Shown here: piece by piece, positions 1 to 5,306 of the stretch
Layout of the letters: the number at the start of each line of letters is the position of its first letter
How positions within the stretch are numbered: the stretch's first letter is position 1
NCBI GenBank assembly: GCA_934597465.1
Contig: CAKTSC010000113.1
Coordinates: forward strand, 1-5,555
Direction: 5' to 3'
DNA from: an uncultured Dysosmobacter sp.
GTDB taxonomy: Bacteria; Bacillota; Clostridia; Oscillospirales; Oscillospiraceae
Length of the DNA: 5,555 nt
Program-made: the position numbers and the translations under genes
Notes under the pieces: model-generated
What the model was told of the DNA's origin: nothing
What the model saw: the letters and a program-made list of their open reading frames with translations, nothing else
Databases searched by the model: none

Positions 1-116
1 CAGAAGCCCATGTTGCCGGGGTTTCCGTGGGCCGTCAGCACCAGGGCCGCGATGCCGATGACCACGCCGGTGAGCAGGATCATGCCGTGCTCCCGGAACC
101 AGTTGTTTTTTTCCAT
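1..116 (-). CDS. yedE: YedE-family putative selenium transporter, N-terminal fragment (runs off left edge)
   Basis: Only the first 38 codons are present; the rest lies beyond position 1. The start is the ATG at 116-114. A GGGAGG ribosome binding site (124-129 on the complement) sits 7 nt before it, and the ATG opens directly into a recognisable N-terminus. The peptide has a short charged start (MEKNNWFREHG), a hydrophobic segment at about residues 12-29 that should be the first membrane helix, and then GNPGNMGF at residues 31-38. That last motif is characteristic of the YedE family just before its conserved Cys-rich stretch. YedE proteins are multi-pass inner-membrane proteins proposed to move a selenium compound. 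This role comes mostly from gene neighbourhood in the literature, not from direct transport assays. The upstream neighbour on the same strand is a DUF3343 gene (stop at 187), 70 nt away, a pairing usual for selenium loci. Family assignment is fairly sure from the motif although only the N-terminus is seen; the substrate is inference. Confidence 0.8.
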   Translation of the reverse strand, partial: MEKNNWFREHGMILLTGVVIGIAALVLTAHGNPGNMGF

Positions 117-146
117 GTGTTTTCCTCCCAGATCTCAGATATCCGA

Positions 147-164
147 TATTCTTTTGATAGAATA
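147..164. repeat. 18-bp dyad upstream of yedE, matching one upstream of the DUF3343 gene
   Basis: The plus strand reads TATTCTTTTGATAGAATA, an inverted repeat TATTCT/AGAATA with a 6-nt centre. It lies 22 nt beyond the DUF3343 stop codon and about 30 nt before the yedE start. Fifteen of 18 positions match the dyad at 454-471 upstream of DUF3343. A TTGCCA hexamer on the complement (170-175) could be a -35 element, but no good -10 follows at 16-18 nt, so a separate yedE promoter is uncertain. The dyad could be an operator for a dimeric regulator or a weak hairpin in the DUF3343-yedE transcript. I do not recognise the motif. Confidence 0.5.
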
Positions 165-186
165 CCGCATGGCAAAAAAGAGGGGC

Positions 187-423
187 TCAGAGCTCCATGG
201 CGTACACGCCGTCGTAACCCAGGGAGCGCTGCCGGAGGGCTTCCTCCAGTCCGCCGCCCAACTCCGCCGGGGATGACCAGGCCAGGCCGCAGTCCGAGCT
301 CAGCTTCCGGGGCACGGTGATGAGCCTGCCGGGGATCCCCAGCTCCCGGAAGAGCCGCTCCGCCGCCATGGCCTCCGCCGTGGTGTGGAAGGTGATGACT
401 GCCCGGGGCTCCGCCTTGCGCAT
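187..423 (-). CDS. DUF3343 (Se/S carrier-like) small protein
   Basis: This 78-residue protein matches the DUF3343 family (Pfam describes it as a putative Se/S carrier-like domain) along its whole length. It has a beta strand and TTAEAMAAE helix near residues 9-28 (AVITFHTTAEAMAAERLF), the central GIPGRLITVPRKLSSDCGLAW (residues 29-49), and the C-terminal YDGVYAMEL. Cys45 in the CGLAW motif is the only cysteine and the obvious candidate chalcogen-binding residue; that role is inference. An ATG at 429 lies only 1 nt after GGAGG (431-435), whereas the ATG at 423 has 7 nt spacing, so 423 is chosen. Family members are often encoded beside yedE, yedF and selD. Here the gene is directly upstream of yedE on the same strand, 70 nt apart with no terminator-like hairpin between, so co-transcription is likely. 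A promoter lies just upstream (466-494). The biochemical function is not established. Confidence 0.85.
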   Translation of the reverse strand: MRKAEPRAVITFHTTAEAMAAERLFRELGIPGRLITVPRKLSSDCGLAWSSPAELGGGLEEALRQRSLGYDGVYAMEL

Positions 424-453
424 CTCCATCCCTCCGTTCCCGCTTTCTGTCGT

Positions 454-494
454 TATTCTTTGAAAAGAATAGCGTGTCCGCCGGGGAAATGCAA
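454..494 (-). promoter_or_regulatory. Promoter of the DUF3343-yedE unit, with overlapping dyad
   Basis: Read on the complement, TTGCAT (494-489) and TATTCT (471-466) are separated by exactly 17 nt, a plausible sigma-A -35/-10 pair (weak -35, 4/6 match at -10). Predicted transcription would begin near 459, giving a leader of about 36 nt before the ATG at 423. The -10 hexamer forms one arm of an 18-bp dyad (454-471, TATTCTTTGAAAAGAATA on the plus strand; 7-bp arms, 4-nt centre). A protein bound to the dyad would therefore block the promoter. The same dyad recurs at 147-164. No experimental support. Confidence 0.5.
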
Positions 495-551
495 GAAAAA
501 GGTCGACCTTTCCGTGACCTGATTTGAGTATCACGGTTTTGCGGAAAAAGG

Positions 552-590
552 AAACGGCTGATGTCCGTCATTCGCGGACATCAGCCGTTT
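552..590 (-). terminator. Rho-independent terminator of the 74-residue gene
   Basis: A perfect 16-bp inverted repeat (552-567 and 575-590) encloses a 7-nt loop. Read on the complement, the second arm ends in TTT and is followed by CC and five T residues (549-545). The stop codon of the minus-strand gene (583-581) lies inside the first arm transcribed. The hairpin insulates the DUF3343 promoter from the upstream gene. On the plus strand it is followed by only four T residues and no plus-strand gene ends here, so minus-strand use is favoured. Confidence 0.85.
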
Positions 591-805
591 TCCTCTGGCG
601 CTTCCTCCCGCCGCAGCCGGATGACCCGGGAACCCGGAGCACGCTCCGGCAGGAGAGCGTTCTGAAGATAGACCTCCTCAGCCTCCGGCAGAGCCCGGCG
701 GAGAATGGCGGCGGAGGACGCCGCCAAGGGAGGCACCTCCGGCGGATCAATGCCCTTATCCACCGCCCCGCAGAGGACGGGATACATTTCCTGATAATCA
801 GGCAT
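581..805 (-). CDS. Small protein of unknown function, divergent from the XRE regulator
   Basis: This encodes a 74-residue hypothetical protein. Support for a real gene is good: AGGAGG (820-815 on the complement) sits 9 nt before the ATG at 805, a promoter candidate lies upstream (860-888), and a strong terminator overlaps its end. The protein has no membrane segment or signal peptide. It opens with MPDYQEMYPVLCGAVDKGI, has a helical, Glu-rich middle (AAILRRALPEAEEVYLQNA, about residues 32-50) and ends in a charged tail (RLRREEAPEENG). The MPxYxxMY opening and the later EExY element resemble small uncharacterised proteins common in Clostridia and their mobile elements; this is recollection, not a search. 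The middle, residues 21-28, is Pro-rich. It may be functionally linked to the divergent regulator, but no function can be assigned. Confidence 0.7.
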   Translation of the reverse strand: MPDYQEMYPVLCGAVDKGIDPPEVPPLAASSAAILRRALPEAEEVYLQNALLPERAPGSRVIRLRREEAPEENG

Positions 806-827
806 CCCGGAAGCCCTCCTTTTACAA

Positions 828-902
828 ACTGACCAGTATTACGGATAATTCTTGCAGCCAGTCTAGCATAAACTAGCGTTGGTTGCAACCAATACTGGTC
901 AG
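828..902. promoter_or_regulatory. Divergent control region with inverted 12-bp repeats and a 14-bp palindrome
   Basis: CTGACCAGTATT at 829-840 and its exact complement AATACTGGTCAG at 891-902 face each other across 50 nt. Each copy is close to a dyad itself: ACTG-AC-CAGT at 828-837 is symmetrical apart from its centre. Between them is a perfect 14-bp palindrome, TTGGTTGCAACCAA (879-892), abutting the right-hand copy, and a CTAG-N6-CTAG pair (863-876). For the minus gene, TTGCAA (888-883) and TAGACT (865-860) are 17 nt apart, a reasonable promoter. No convincing plus-strand promoter for the regulator could be picked out. The natural reading is operator sites for the adjacent XRE protein, giving autoregulation and control of the divergent gene. 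This is inference. Confidence 0.6.
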
Positions 903-925
903 AAATGTGAAGGGGAGGCGATGGC

Positions 926-1174
926 ATGGAGCAGAAGATCCGGCGGGATCGCAGCATGGGCGACAACCTGCGCCGCCTGCGCTTCGCCGGCGGCCTGTCC
1001 CAGGAGAAGCTCTGCGCGGAGCTGCAGCGCCGGGGCTGTGACATCGGCCGCAGCACCTACGCAAAGTACGAGATGGGCGAGCTGAACATCCGGATCAGCG
1101 TCCTCGTGGAACTCCGAAAGCTCTACGGCTGCTCCTACGACGAGTTCTTCGCAGGCCTGGAAGGGAACGAATAG
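926..1174 (+). CDS. XRE-family helix-turn-helix transcriptional regulator
   Basis: This is an 82-residue, single-domain DNA-binding protein. The helix-turn-helix fold (HTH_3/Cro-C1 type) covers about residues 12-70. It begins MGDNLRRLRFAGGLSQEKLCAELQ, with the SQEKL helix typical of the family. The recognition-helix region GCDIGRSTYAKYEMGE (about residues 38-52) follows, then the helices ending in LYGCSYDEFF. No ligand-binding, protease or oligomerisation domain follows, so it is about the minimum length for this family. The ATG at 926 is chosen because GGAGG at 914-918 precedes it by 7 nt; an ATG at 921 is in another frame. It is transcribed away from the 74-residue gene, and the inverted repeats between them are the likely binding sites. 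A terminator follows 11 nt after the stop. It probably represses its own and the neighbouring promoter, and the inducing signal is unknown. Similar small regulators occur in integrated elements, but nothing else here suggests one. Confidence 0.88.
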   Translation: MEQKIRRDRSMGDNLRRLRFAGGLSQEKLCAELQRRGCDIGRSTYAKYEMGELNIRISVLVELRKLYGCSYDEFFAGLEGNE

Positions 1175-1185
1175 GGAAAGACCAG

Positions 1186-1213
1186 CGCCCCCGGCAAATG
1201 CCGGGGGCGTTTT
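1186..1213 (+). terminator. Rho-independent terminator after the XRE gene
   Basis: A perfect 10-bp GC-rich stem, CGCCCCCGGC (1186-1195) with GCCGGGGGCG (1200-1209), closes an AAAT loop and is followed directly by four T residues (1210-1213). It begins 11 nt past the regulator's stop codon and separates it from the smc transcription unit. Confidence 0.93.
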
Positions 1214-1274
1214 GCGTTTTCCGGATGCAAGGGAGACCCGGGTTCCACTTTTTGGGGAGTTCATCGATTTTTCC

Positions 1275-1303
1275 TTGAAAAAGGGCGGCTTCTCTGCTAA
1301 GAT
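1275..1303 (+). promoter_or_regulatory. Sigma-A-like promoter for smc
   Basis: TTGAAA (1275-1280, 5/6 to consensus) and TAAGAT (1298-1303, 4/6) are spaced by 17 nt. A TG at 1295-1296 gives an extended -10 element. It lies in a locally AT-rich stretch downstream of the XRE terminator and about 115 nt before the smc start, with predicted transcription starting near 1310. A small dyad, GATAA-N5-TTATC (1301-1315), overlaps the -10 and start region and could be a regulator site, though it is short enough to be chance. Confidence 0.6.
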
Positions 1304-1340
1304 AAATTAGTTATCATAGCGGCACTATACGGATTTCCCG

Positions 1341-1388
1341 AAAAGGAGGCTGCCGCGGCCTGGCCGCCGGGCCGGTGATCCCGCCCGG
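1341..1388 (+). other. smc leader: orphan Shine-Dalgarno sequence and GC-rich hairpin
   Basis: AAAAGGAGG (1341-1349) is a stronger ribosome binding site than the one smc uses, yet no ATG, GTG or TTG lies 4-13 nt after it. The nearest candidate is a CTG at 1360, in frame with smc and 20 codons upstream. A hairpin can form immediately afterwards (CCGGGC 1367-1372 with GCCCGG 1383-1388, with partial pairing of the inner bases). It may be a leader with translational effect, a remnant of an upstream gene, or nothing. The features are visible; the role is unknown. Confidence 0.3.
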
Positions 1389-1419
1389 ACGGTGCCTTTC
1401 CAGGGAAAGAGGTGGAACA

Positions 1420-4400
1420 TTGTACCTTAAAAGTCTTACCATTCAGGGCTTCAAGTCCTTCCCCGACGAGACCACGCTGCAGTTCGGCGAGGACATCACC
1501 GCCATCGTGGGCCCCAACGGCTCCGGCAAGTCCAATATTTCGGACGCCATCCGCTGGGTCATGGGCGAGCAGAGTGCCAAGGGCCTCCGGGGCGCCAAGA
1601 TGGAGGATGTCATCTTCGGCGGCACCGCCAAGCGCCCCCAGACAGGCTTCGCCCAGGTGACCCTGGTCATCGACAACAGCGCCCACATCTTCCCCACCAT
1701 GGAGGAAGCCGAGGTGGCCGTGGCCCGGCGTTACTACCGCAGCGGCGAGAGTGAGTACTACATCAACCGCCAGTCCGTCCGCCTGAAGGACGTGACGGAG
1801 CTCTTCCTGGATACCGGCATGGGCAAGGAGGGCTACTCCATCATCGGCCAGGGGAAGATCGACGAGATCCTCTCCACCAAGAGCGGCGACCGGCGGGAGG
1901 TCTTCGAGGAGGCGGCGGGCATCTCCAAGTACCGCCACCGTAAGGAGGAGGCCCAGCGCAAGCTGGATCGCACGGAGGAAAACCTCGTCCGCATCAACGA
2001 TAAGATCGCGGAGCTGGAGCTCCAGGTGGAGCCCCTGCGCCAGCAGGCGGAGAAGGCCAGGCGCTACCTCATCCTCCGGGATGAGCTGCGCCTGCTGGAG
2101 ATCTCCGTCTGGCTCACGAACCTGGAGAACCTGAAAGCCGCCGCCCGGAAACTGGAGACCGACCTCCGGGCCGCTCAGGAGGAGCGGGACGCGGCCCAGC
2201 GGGAGATGGAGTCCCTCTTCGCGGAGAACGAGCGCTTCGGCCAGGAGATGCAGGCCAGGGACGTGGAGGCCGACGGGCTCCGGACGGAGCTCTCCGCCCT
2301 GGAAGCCCAGGCAGCGGAACAGGATTCCGCCGCTGCCGTGCAGGAGAGCGGCATCCGCCACCTGGAGGAGAACATCGCCCGCCTGCGCACGGAGCTGGCG
2401 GAGACCGAGAGCCGCAGCGGCAGCTACGAGGCCCAGGCTTTGGAGCAGGACGCCCTGGCGGAGGAGCTCTCCCGCCGGGCGGAGACGCTGAATCGCACCC
2501 TGGACGCCCTCCTGGCCCAGGCCCGGGAGGCCGCCGGCAAGGCCGGCAGCGCCGTGGCGGAGGCCGAGGCCCTGCGGGGCCGGGAGGCCATCGCGGCAGC
2601 CGCCGCCGCGGACGCCAAGGCGGAGGCCGCCGCCATCCAGGCGGAGAACCAGCAGATCACCGCCCGCCGCACCGCCGCCCTGGCGGACAAGGCTGCGGCG
2701 GAGGAGCAGCTGGAGGAGAAGGGCCGGGAGGCCAAAAAGAGCCGCCGCGCCCTGGAGGACGCCCAGGACGAGGCCGCCGCCGCCGCCAACATCATCCGGG
2801 GCCACAGTCTCCGGATGGAGGAGCGGCAGCGCAAGGCGGAGTCCCTGGCGGAGACAAAGGTAAAGCTCACCATGGAGGCCAGGGCCCTGGATGACCGTAT
2901 CCGCCTGCTGGCCGAGATGGAGAAGGATTACGAGGGCTTTAACAAGGCCGTGAAGCTGGTCTGCCAGGGCCAGAGCGGCCTGCGGGGCATCCACGGGCCG
3001 GTGGCCAACCTGATGAAGACCGAGGGGAAGTACTCCCTCGCCATCGAGATCGCCCTGGGGGCGGGCCTCCAGAACATCGTGGTAGACCGGGAGGAGGACG
3101 CCAAGAGCGCCATCGCCTTCCTGAAACAGCGGGACGGCGGCCGGGCCACCTTCCTGCCCCTCACCGCCATCCGGGGCGACGAGCTCCGGGAAAAGGGCGT
3201 GGAAGGGGAGTACGGCTTCGTTGGCATCGCCTCCCGCCTGGTGCGCTTTGACCCGAAGTACACGAATATCTTTCAGAACCTTCTGGGCCGGACGGTCATC
3301 GCCGAGGATCTGGACTGCGGCATCGCCATGGCCCGGAAGTACCGCAGCGCCTTCCGCATCGTGACGCTGGACGGCCAGGTCATCAACCGGGGCGGCTCCA
3401 TGACCGGCGGCTCCACCAGCCGCAGCGCGGGTGTCCTCAGCCGGGCGGCGGAGCTGGAAAAGCTCCGTGGCCGGGTGGAAGGGATGCACGCCAAGCTCCG
3501 GGAAGCCCAGACGGCGGAGGAGACCGCCCGCCGGGAGCTGGAGGCCGCCCGGTATGAGCTGACCACCGCCCAGGCCCAGCAGCGGGCCGCCGAGGACGAG
3601 GTGCTCCGGCTCCAGGGCGTGAAAAACCAGTTTGACCAGCTGCTCTCCTCCCTGCGGGAGAGCGTGGAGAACCTCACCGGCGAGCTCACGGCCATCGACG
3701 GCCGCCTGAAGGACAACGAGACCCGGGCGGAGCAGGCCCGGGCGGCCGTCTCCCAGCGGGAGCAGGAGGCGGCGGACTTCCGCCGCCGGGCGGAGAGCGT
3801 CCTCTCCGGCCAGAGCCAGCTCCTGGCGGAATCCGACCGCCTGACGGAGCGGATCACCGCCCATAAGGAGGAGCTGGCCTCCCTCGCCGCCCAGCGGGAG
3901 GGCGCGGCCCGCCGGGCCGAAGACCTCCGGCGCCTTGCCGGGGATCTCACCGGTGACCGGAGCCAGAAGGAGGAGACCCTGACGCGCTGCCGGCGAGAGA
4001 TCGAGACCGCCCGGGCGGAGATCCTCCGCTGCCGGGAGATCCAGGCGGAGAAGAAGACTCAGGGCGACGCCCTGCGCCGGCGCCTGGCCGCCATCAGCCA
4101 GGAGAAGCTGGAGCTGGAGGCCCAGCGCACCGCCAAGGGCCGCGCCGGGCAGGAGATGAACGAGCGGCTCTTGAAGCTGGAGCGCAGCGTCAGCAGCCTG
4201 GAGACCAAGCGCACCACCTCCGCCATGGAGGAAAAGCAGATCCTGGATCGCCTCTGGGAGACCTACGAGCTCAGCCACAGCGACGCCCAGGCCCAGCGGG
4301 TGGAACTGGAGAGCCTGCCCAAGGCCAACCGCCGCATCGGCGAACTGAAGCGGGAGATCGCCTCCCTGGGCGCCATCAACACCGGCGCCATCGAGGAGTT

Positions 4401-4986
4401 CGACCGGGTCAACGGCCGCTACACCTACCTCAGCGAGCAGCGGACGGACGTGGAGCGGGCCAAGGGCGAGCTGGAGGGGGTCATCGGCCGGATCACGGAG
4501 CAGATGACGGAGATCTTCCGCCAGCAGTTCGACCTTCTGAACGAGAGCTTCCAGCAGACCTTCCAGGATCTCTTCGGCGGCGGCGAGGCCCGGCTTGAGC
4601 TGGAGGATGAGAAAGACATCCTGGGCTGCGGCATCGAGATCAAGGCCCAGCCCCCGGGCAAGACCCTGAAGACCATCTCCCTCCTCTCCGGCGGCGAGAA
4701 GGCCTTCGTGGCCATCGCCCTGTACTTCTCCATTTTAAAGGTACATCCCACCCCCTTCTGCGTGATGGACGAGATCGAGGCCGCCCTGGACGAGGCCAAC
4801 GTGGTGCGCTACGCCCGCTACATGCGGACGCTTGCGGACAGAACGCAGTTCATCGTCATCACCCACCGGCGGGGCACCATGGAGGAGGCCGACGTCCTCT
4901 ACGGCGTCACCATGCAGGAGCGGGGCGTCAGCAAGATCCTCACCATCAACATGAACGATCTTGCCAAGGAGCTCAAGATCCGGTAA
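1420..4986 (+). CDS. smc: Chromosome segregation protein SMC
   Basis: Complete SMC ATPase of 1188 residues, the usual bacterial length. SMC dimerises through its hinge, associates with ScpA/ScpB, and extrudes or tethers DNA loops for chromosome condensation and segregation. Visible landmarks, in order: start MYLKSLTIQGFKSF; Walker A GPNGSGKS (31-38, Lys37); head arginine Arg57; Q-loop GQGKIDEIL (from 143); N-terminal coiled coil about 170-505; hinge about 506-672 with the conserved GGSMTGGS at 658-665; C-terminal coiled coil about 675-1000; ABC signature LSGGEKA (Ser1090); Walker B CVMDE with catalytic Glu1118 and D-loop ALDE; switch His1149. All catalytic positions are intact. A TTG start at 1420 is chosen over an in-frame GTG at 1375 because AGAGGTGG (1408-1415) precedes it at good spacing, and MYLKSL is where family members begin. 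The coil is Ala-rich around residues 380-415. A zinc-ribbon gene and ftsY follow on the same strand. ScpA and ScpB are not in the window. Confidence 0.98.
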   Translation: MYLKSLTIQGFKSFPDETTLQFGEDITAIVGPNGSGKSNISDAIRWVMGEQSAKGLRGAKMEDVIFGGTAKRPQTGFAQVTLVIDNSAHIFPTMEEAEVAVARRYYRSGESEYYINRQSVRLKDVTELFLDTGMGKEGYSIIGQGKIDEILSTKSGDRREVFEEAAGISKYRHRKEEAQRKLDRTEENLVRINDKIAELELQVEPLRQQAEKARRYLILRDELRLLEISVWLTNLENLKAAARKLETDLRAAQEERDAAQREMESLFAENERFGQEMQARDVEADGLRTELSALEAQAAEQDSAAAVQESGIRHLEENIARLRTELAETESRSGSYEAQALEQDALAEELSRRAETLNRTLDALLAQAREAAGKAGSAVAEAEALRGREAIAAAAAADAKAEAAAIQAENQQITARRTAALADKAAAEEQLEEKGREAKKSRRALEDAQDEAAAAANIIRGHSLRMEERQRKAESLAETKVKLTMEARALDDRIRLLAEMEKDYEGFNKAVKLVCQGQSGLRGIHGPVANLMKTEGKYSLAIEIALGAGLQNIVVDREEDAKSAIAFLKQRDGGRATFLPLTAIRGDELREKGVEGEYGFVGIASRLVRFDPKYTNIFQNLLGRTVIAEDLDCGIAMARKYRSAFRIVTLDGQVINRGGSMTGGSTSRSAGVLSRAAELEKLRGRVEGMHAKLREAQTAEETARRELEAARYELTTAQAQQRAAEDEVLRLQGVKNQFDQLLSSLRESVENLTGELTAIDGRLKDNETRAEQARAAVSQREQEAADFRRRAESVLSGQSQLLAESDRLTERITAHKEELASLAAQREGAARRAEDLRRLAGDLTGDRSQKEETLTRCRREIETARAEILRCREIQAEKKTQGDALRRRLAAISQEKLELEAQRTAKGRAGQEMNERLLKLERSVSSLETKRTTSAMEEKQILDRLWETYELSHSDAQAQRVELESLPKANRRIGELKREIASLGAINTGAIEEFDRVNGRYTYLSEQRTDVERAKGELEGVIGRITEQMTEIFRQQFDLLNESFQQTFQDLFGGGEARLELEDEKDILGCGIEIKAQPPGKTLKTISLLSGGEKAFVAIALYFSILKVHPTPFCVMDEIEAALDEANVVRYARYMRTLADRTQFIVITHRRGTMEEADVLYGVTMQERGVSKILTINMNDLAKELKIR

Positions 4987-5053
4987 GGCGCGGCAAAATC
5001 CCCAAAGGCACAACGGAAACCCGATGAAATAAAAATTGAAGGAGCGCGGAACT

Positions 5054-5272
5054 ATGAAGGTAGGTACCAAAATCGCAATTCTGAAGATCACGGTCTTTCT
5101 GGGCATCATCCTCTTCCTCTTCCACAAGCTGGCCTGGGGCCTGGTGTTCTTCGCGGTGAACCTCATTTTGCGCCTGGTGGTCTTCTGCCGCTGCCCCCAC
5201 TGCGGCAAGGTGGTGGAGAACGCCTTCCAGCCCGGCACCACCTGCCCCAACTGCGGCAAGACCATTGAATAA
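5054..5272 (+). CDS. Small membrane-anchored zinc-ribbon protein
   Basis: A 72-residue protein of unknown function lies between smc (67-nt gap) and ftsY (34-nt gap), so probably in one transcript. The ATG at 5054 is supported by AAGGAG at 5039-5044, 9 nt away; a TTG at 5036 lies upstream of that site and is rejected. Residues 7-23 and 26-44 are hydrophobic, separated only by His24-Lys25, suggesting a membrane hairpin or two short helices. The C-terminal part is a zinc ribbon, CPHCG (47-51) and CPNCG (64-68), with an extra Cys45 just after the membrane segment. Basic residues on both flanks suggest that both ends face the cytoplasm; this topology is inference. Four-Cys ribbons of this kind usually bind structural zinc and mediate protein or nucleic-acid contact. 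Position suggests, but does not show, a link to membrane targeting with FtsY. Confidence 0.85.
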   Translation: MKVGTKIAILKITVFLGIILFLFHKLAWGLVFFAVNLILRLVVFCRCPHCGKVVENAFQPGTTCPNCGKTIE

Positions 5273-5306
5273 CGCCCCCGCCTGAGCGGAGGAAGGAACG
5301 CGAACT

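Noticed and set aside
171..200. Possible terminator after DUF3343 (six T residues on the complement)
   Set aside because: The sequence before the T run has only self-overlapping complementarity with a one-base loop, so no stable hairpin forms.
80..571. A 163-codon minus-strand open frame overlapping yedE and DUF3343
   Set aside because: The DUF3343 and YedE frames match known families and have ribosome binding sites; this frame is His/Gly/Arg-rich with no domain.
568..1056. A 162-codon minus-strand open frame across the divergent control region
   Set aside because: It spans the inverted repeats and both promoter regions, overlaps the regulator gene, and has an Arg/Pro-rich product without a recognisable domain.
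1225..1260. Stretch resembling a tRNA T-arm (GGTTCCA)
   Set aside because: No acceptor stem, D-arm or anticodon arm can be assembled around it.
1375..1419. GTG start giving smc a 15-residue N-terminal extension
   Set aside because: The extension has no family similarity and the nearest ribosome binding site is about 25 nt upstream. The TTG at 1420 has a well-placed site and matches the conserved SMC N-terminus.
3273..3950. A 225-codon minus-strand open frame within smc
   Set aside because: Ser/Arg/Ala-rich composition, no domain, and lies wholly inside smc; a composition artefact.
1297..4278. A 993-codon open frame antisense to smc
   Set aside because: It is in exact codon register opposite smc, and stays open because this GC-rich gene avoids TTA, CTA and TCA codons. 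Its product is a low-complexity Leu/Gly/Ala-rich sequence with no recognisable domain, and it overlaps an unquestionable SMC gene.
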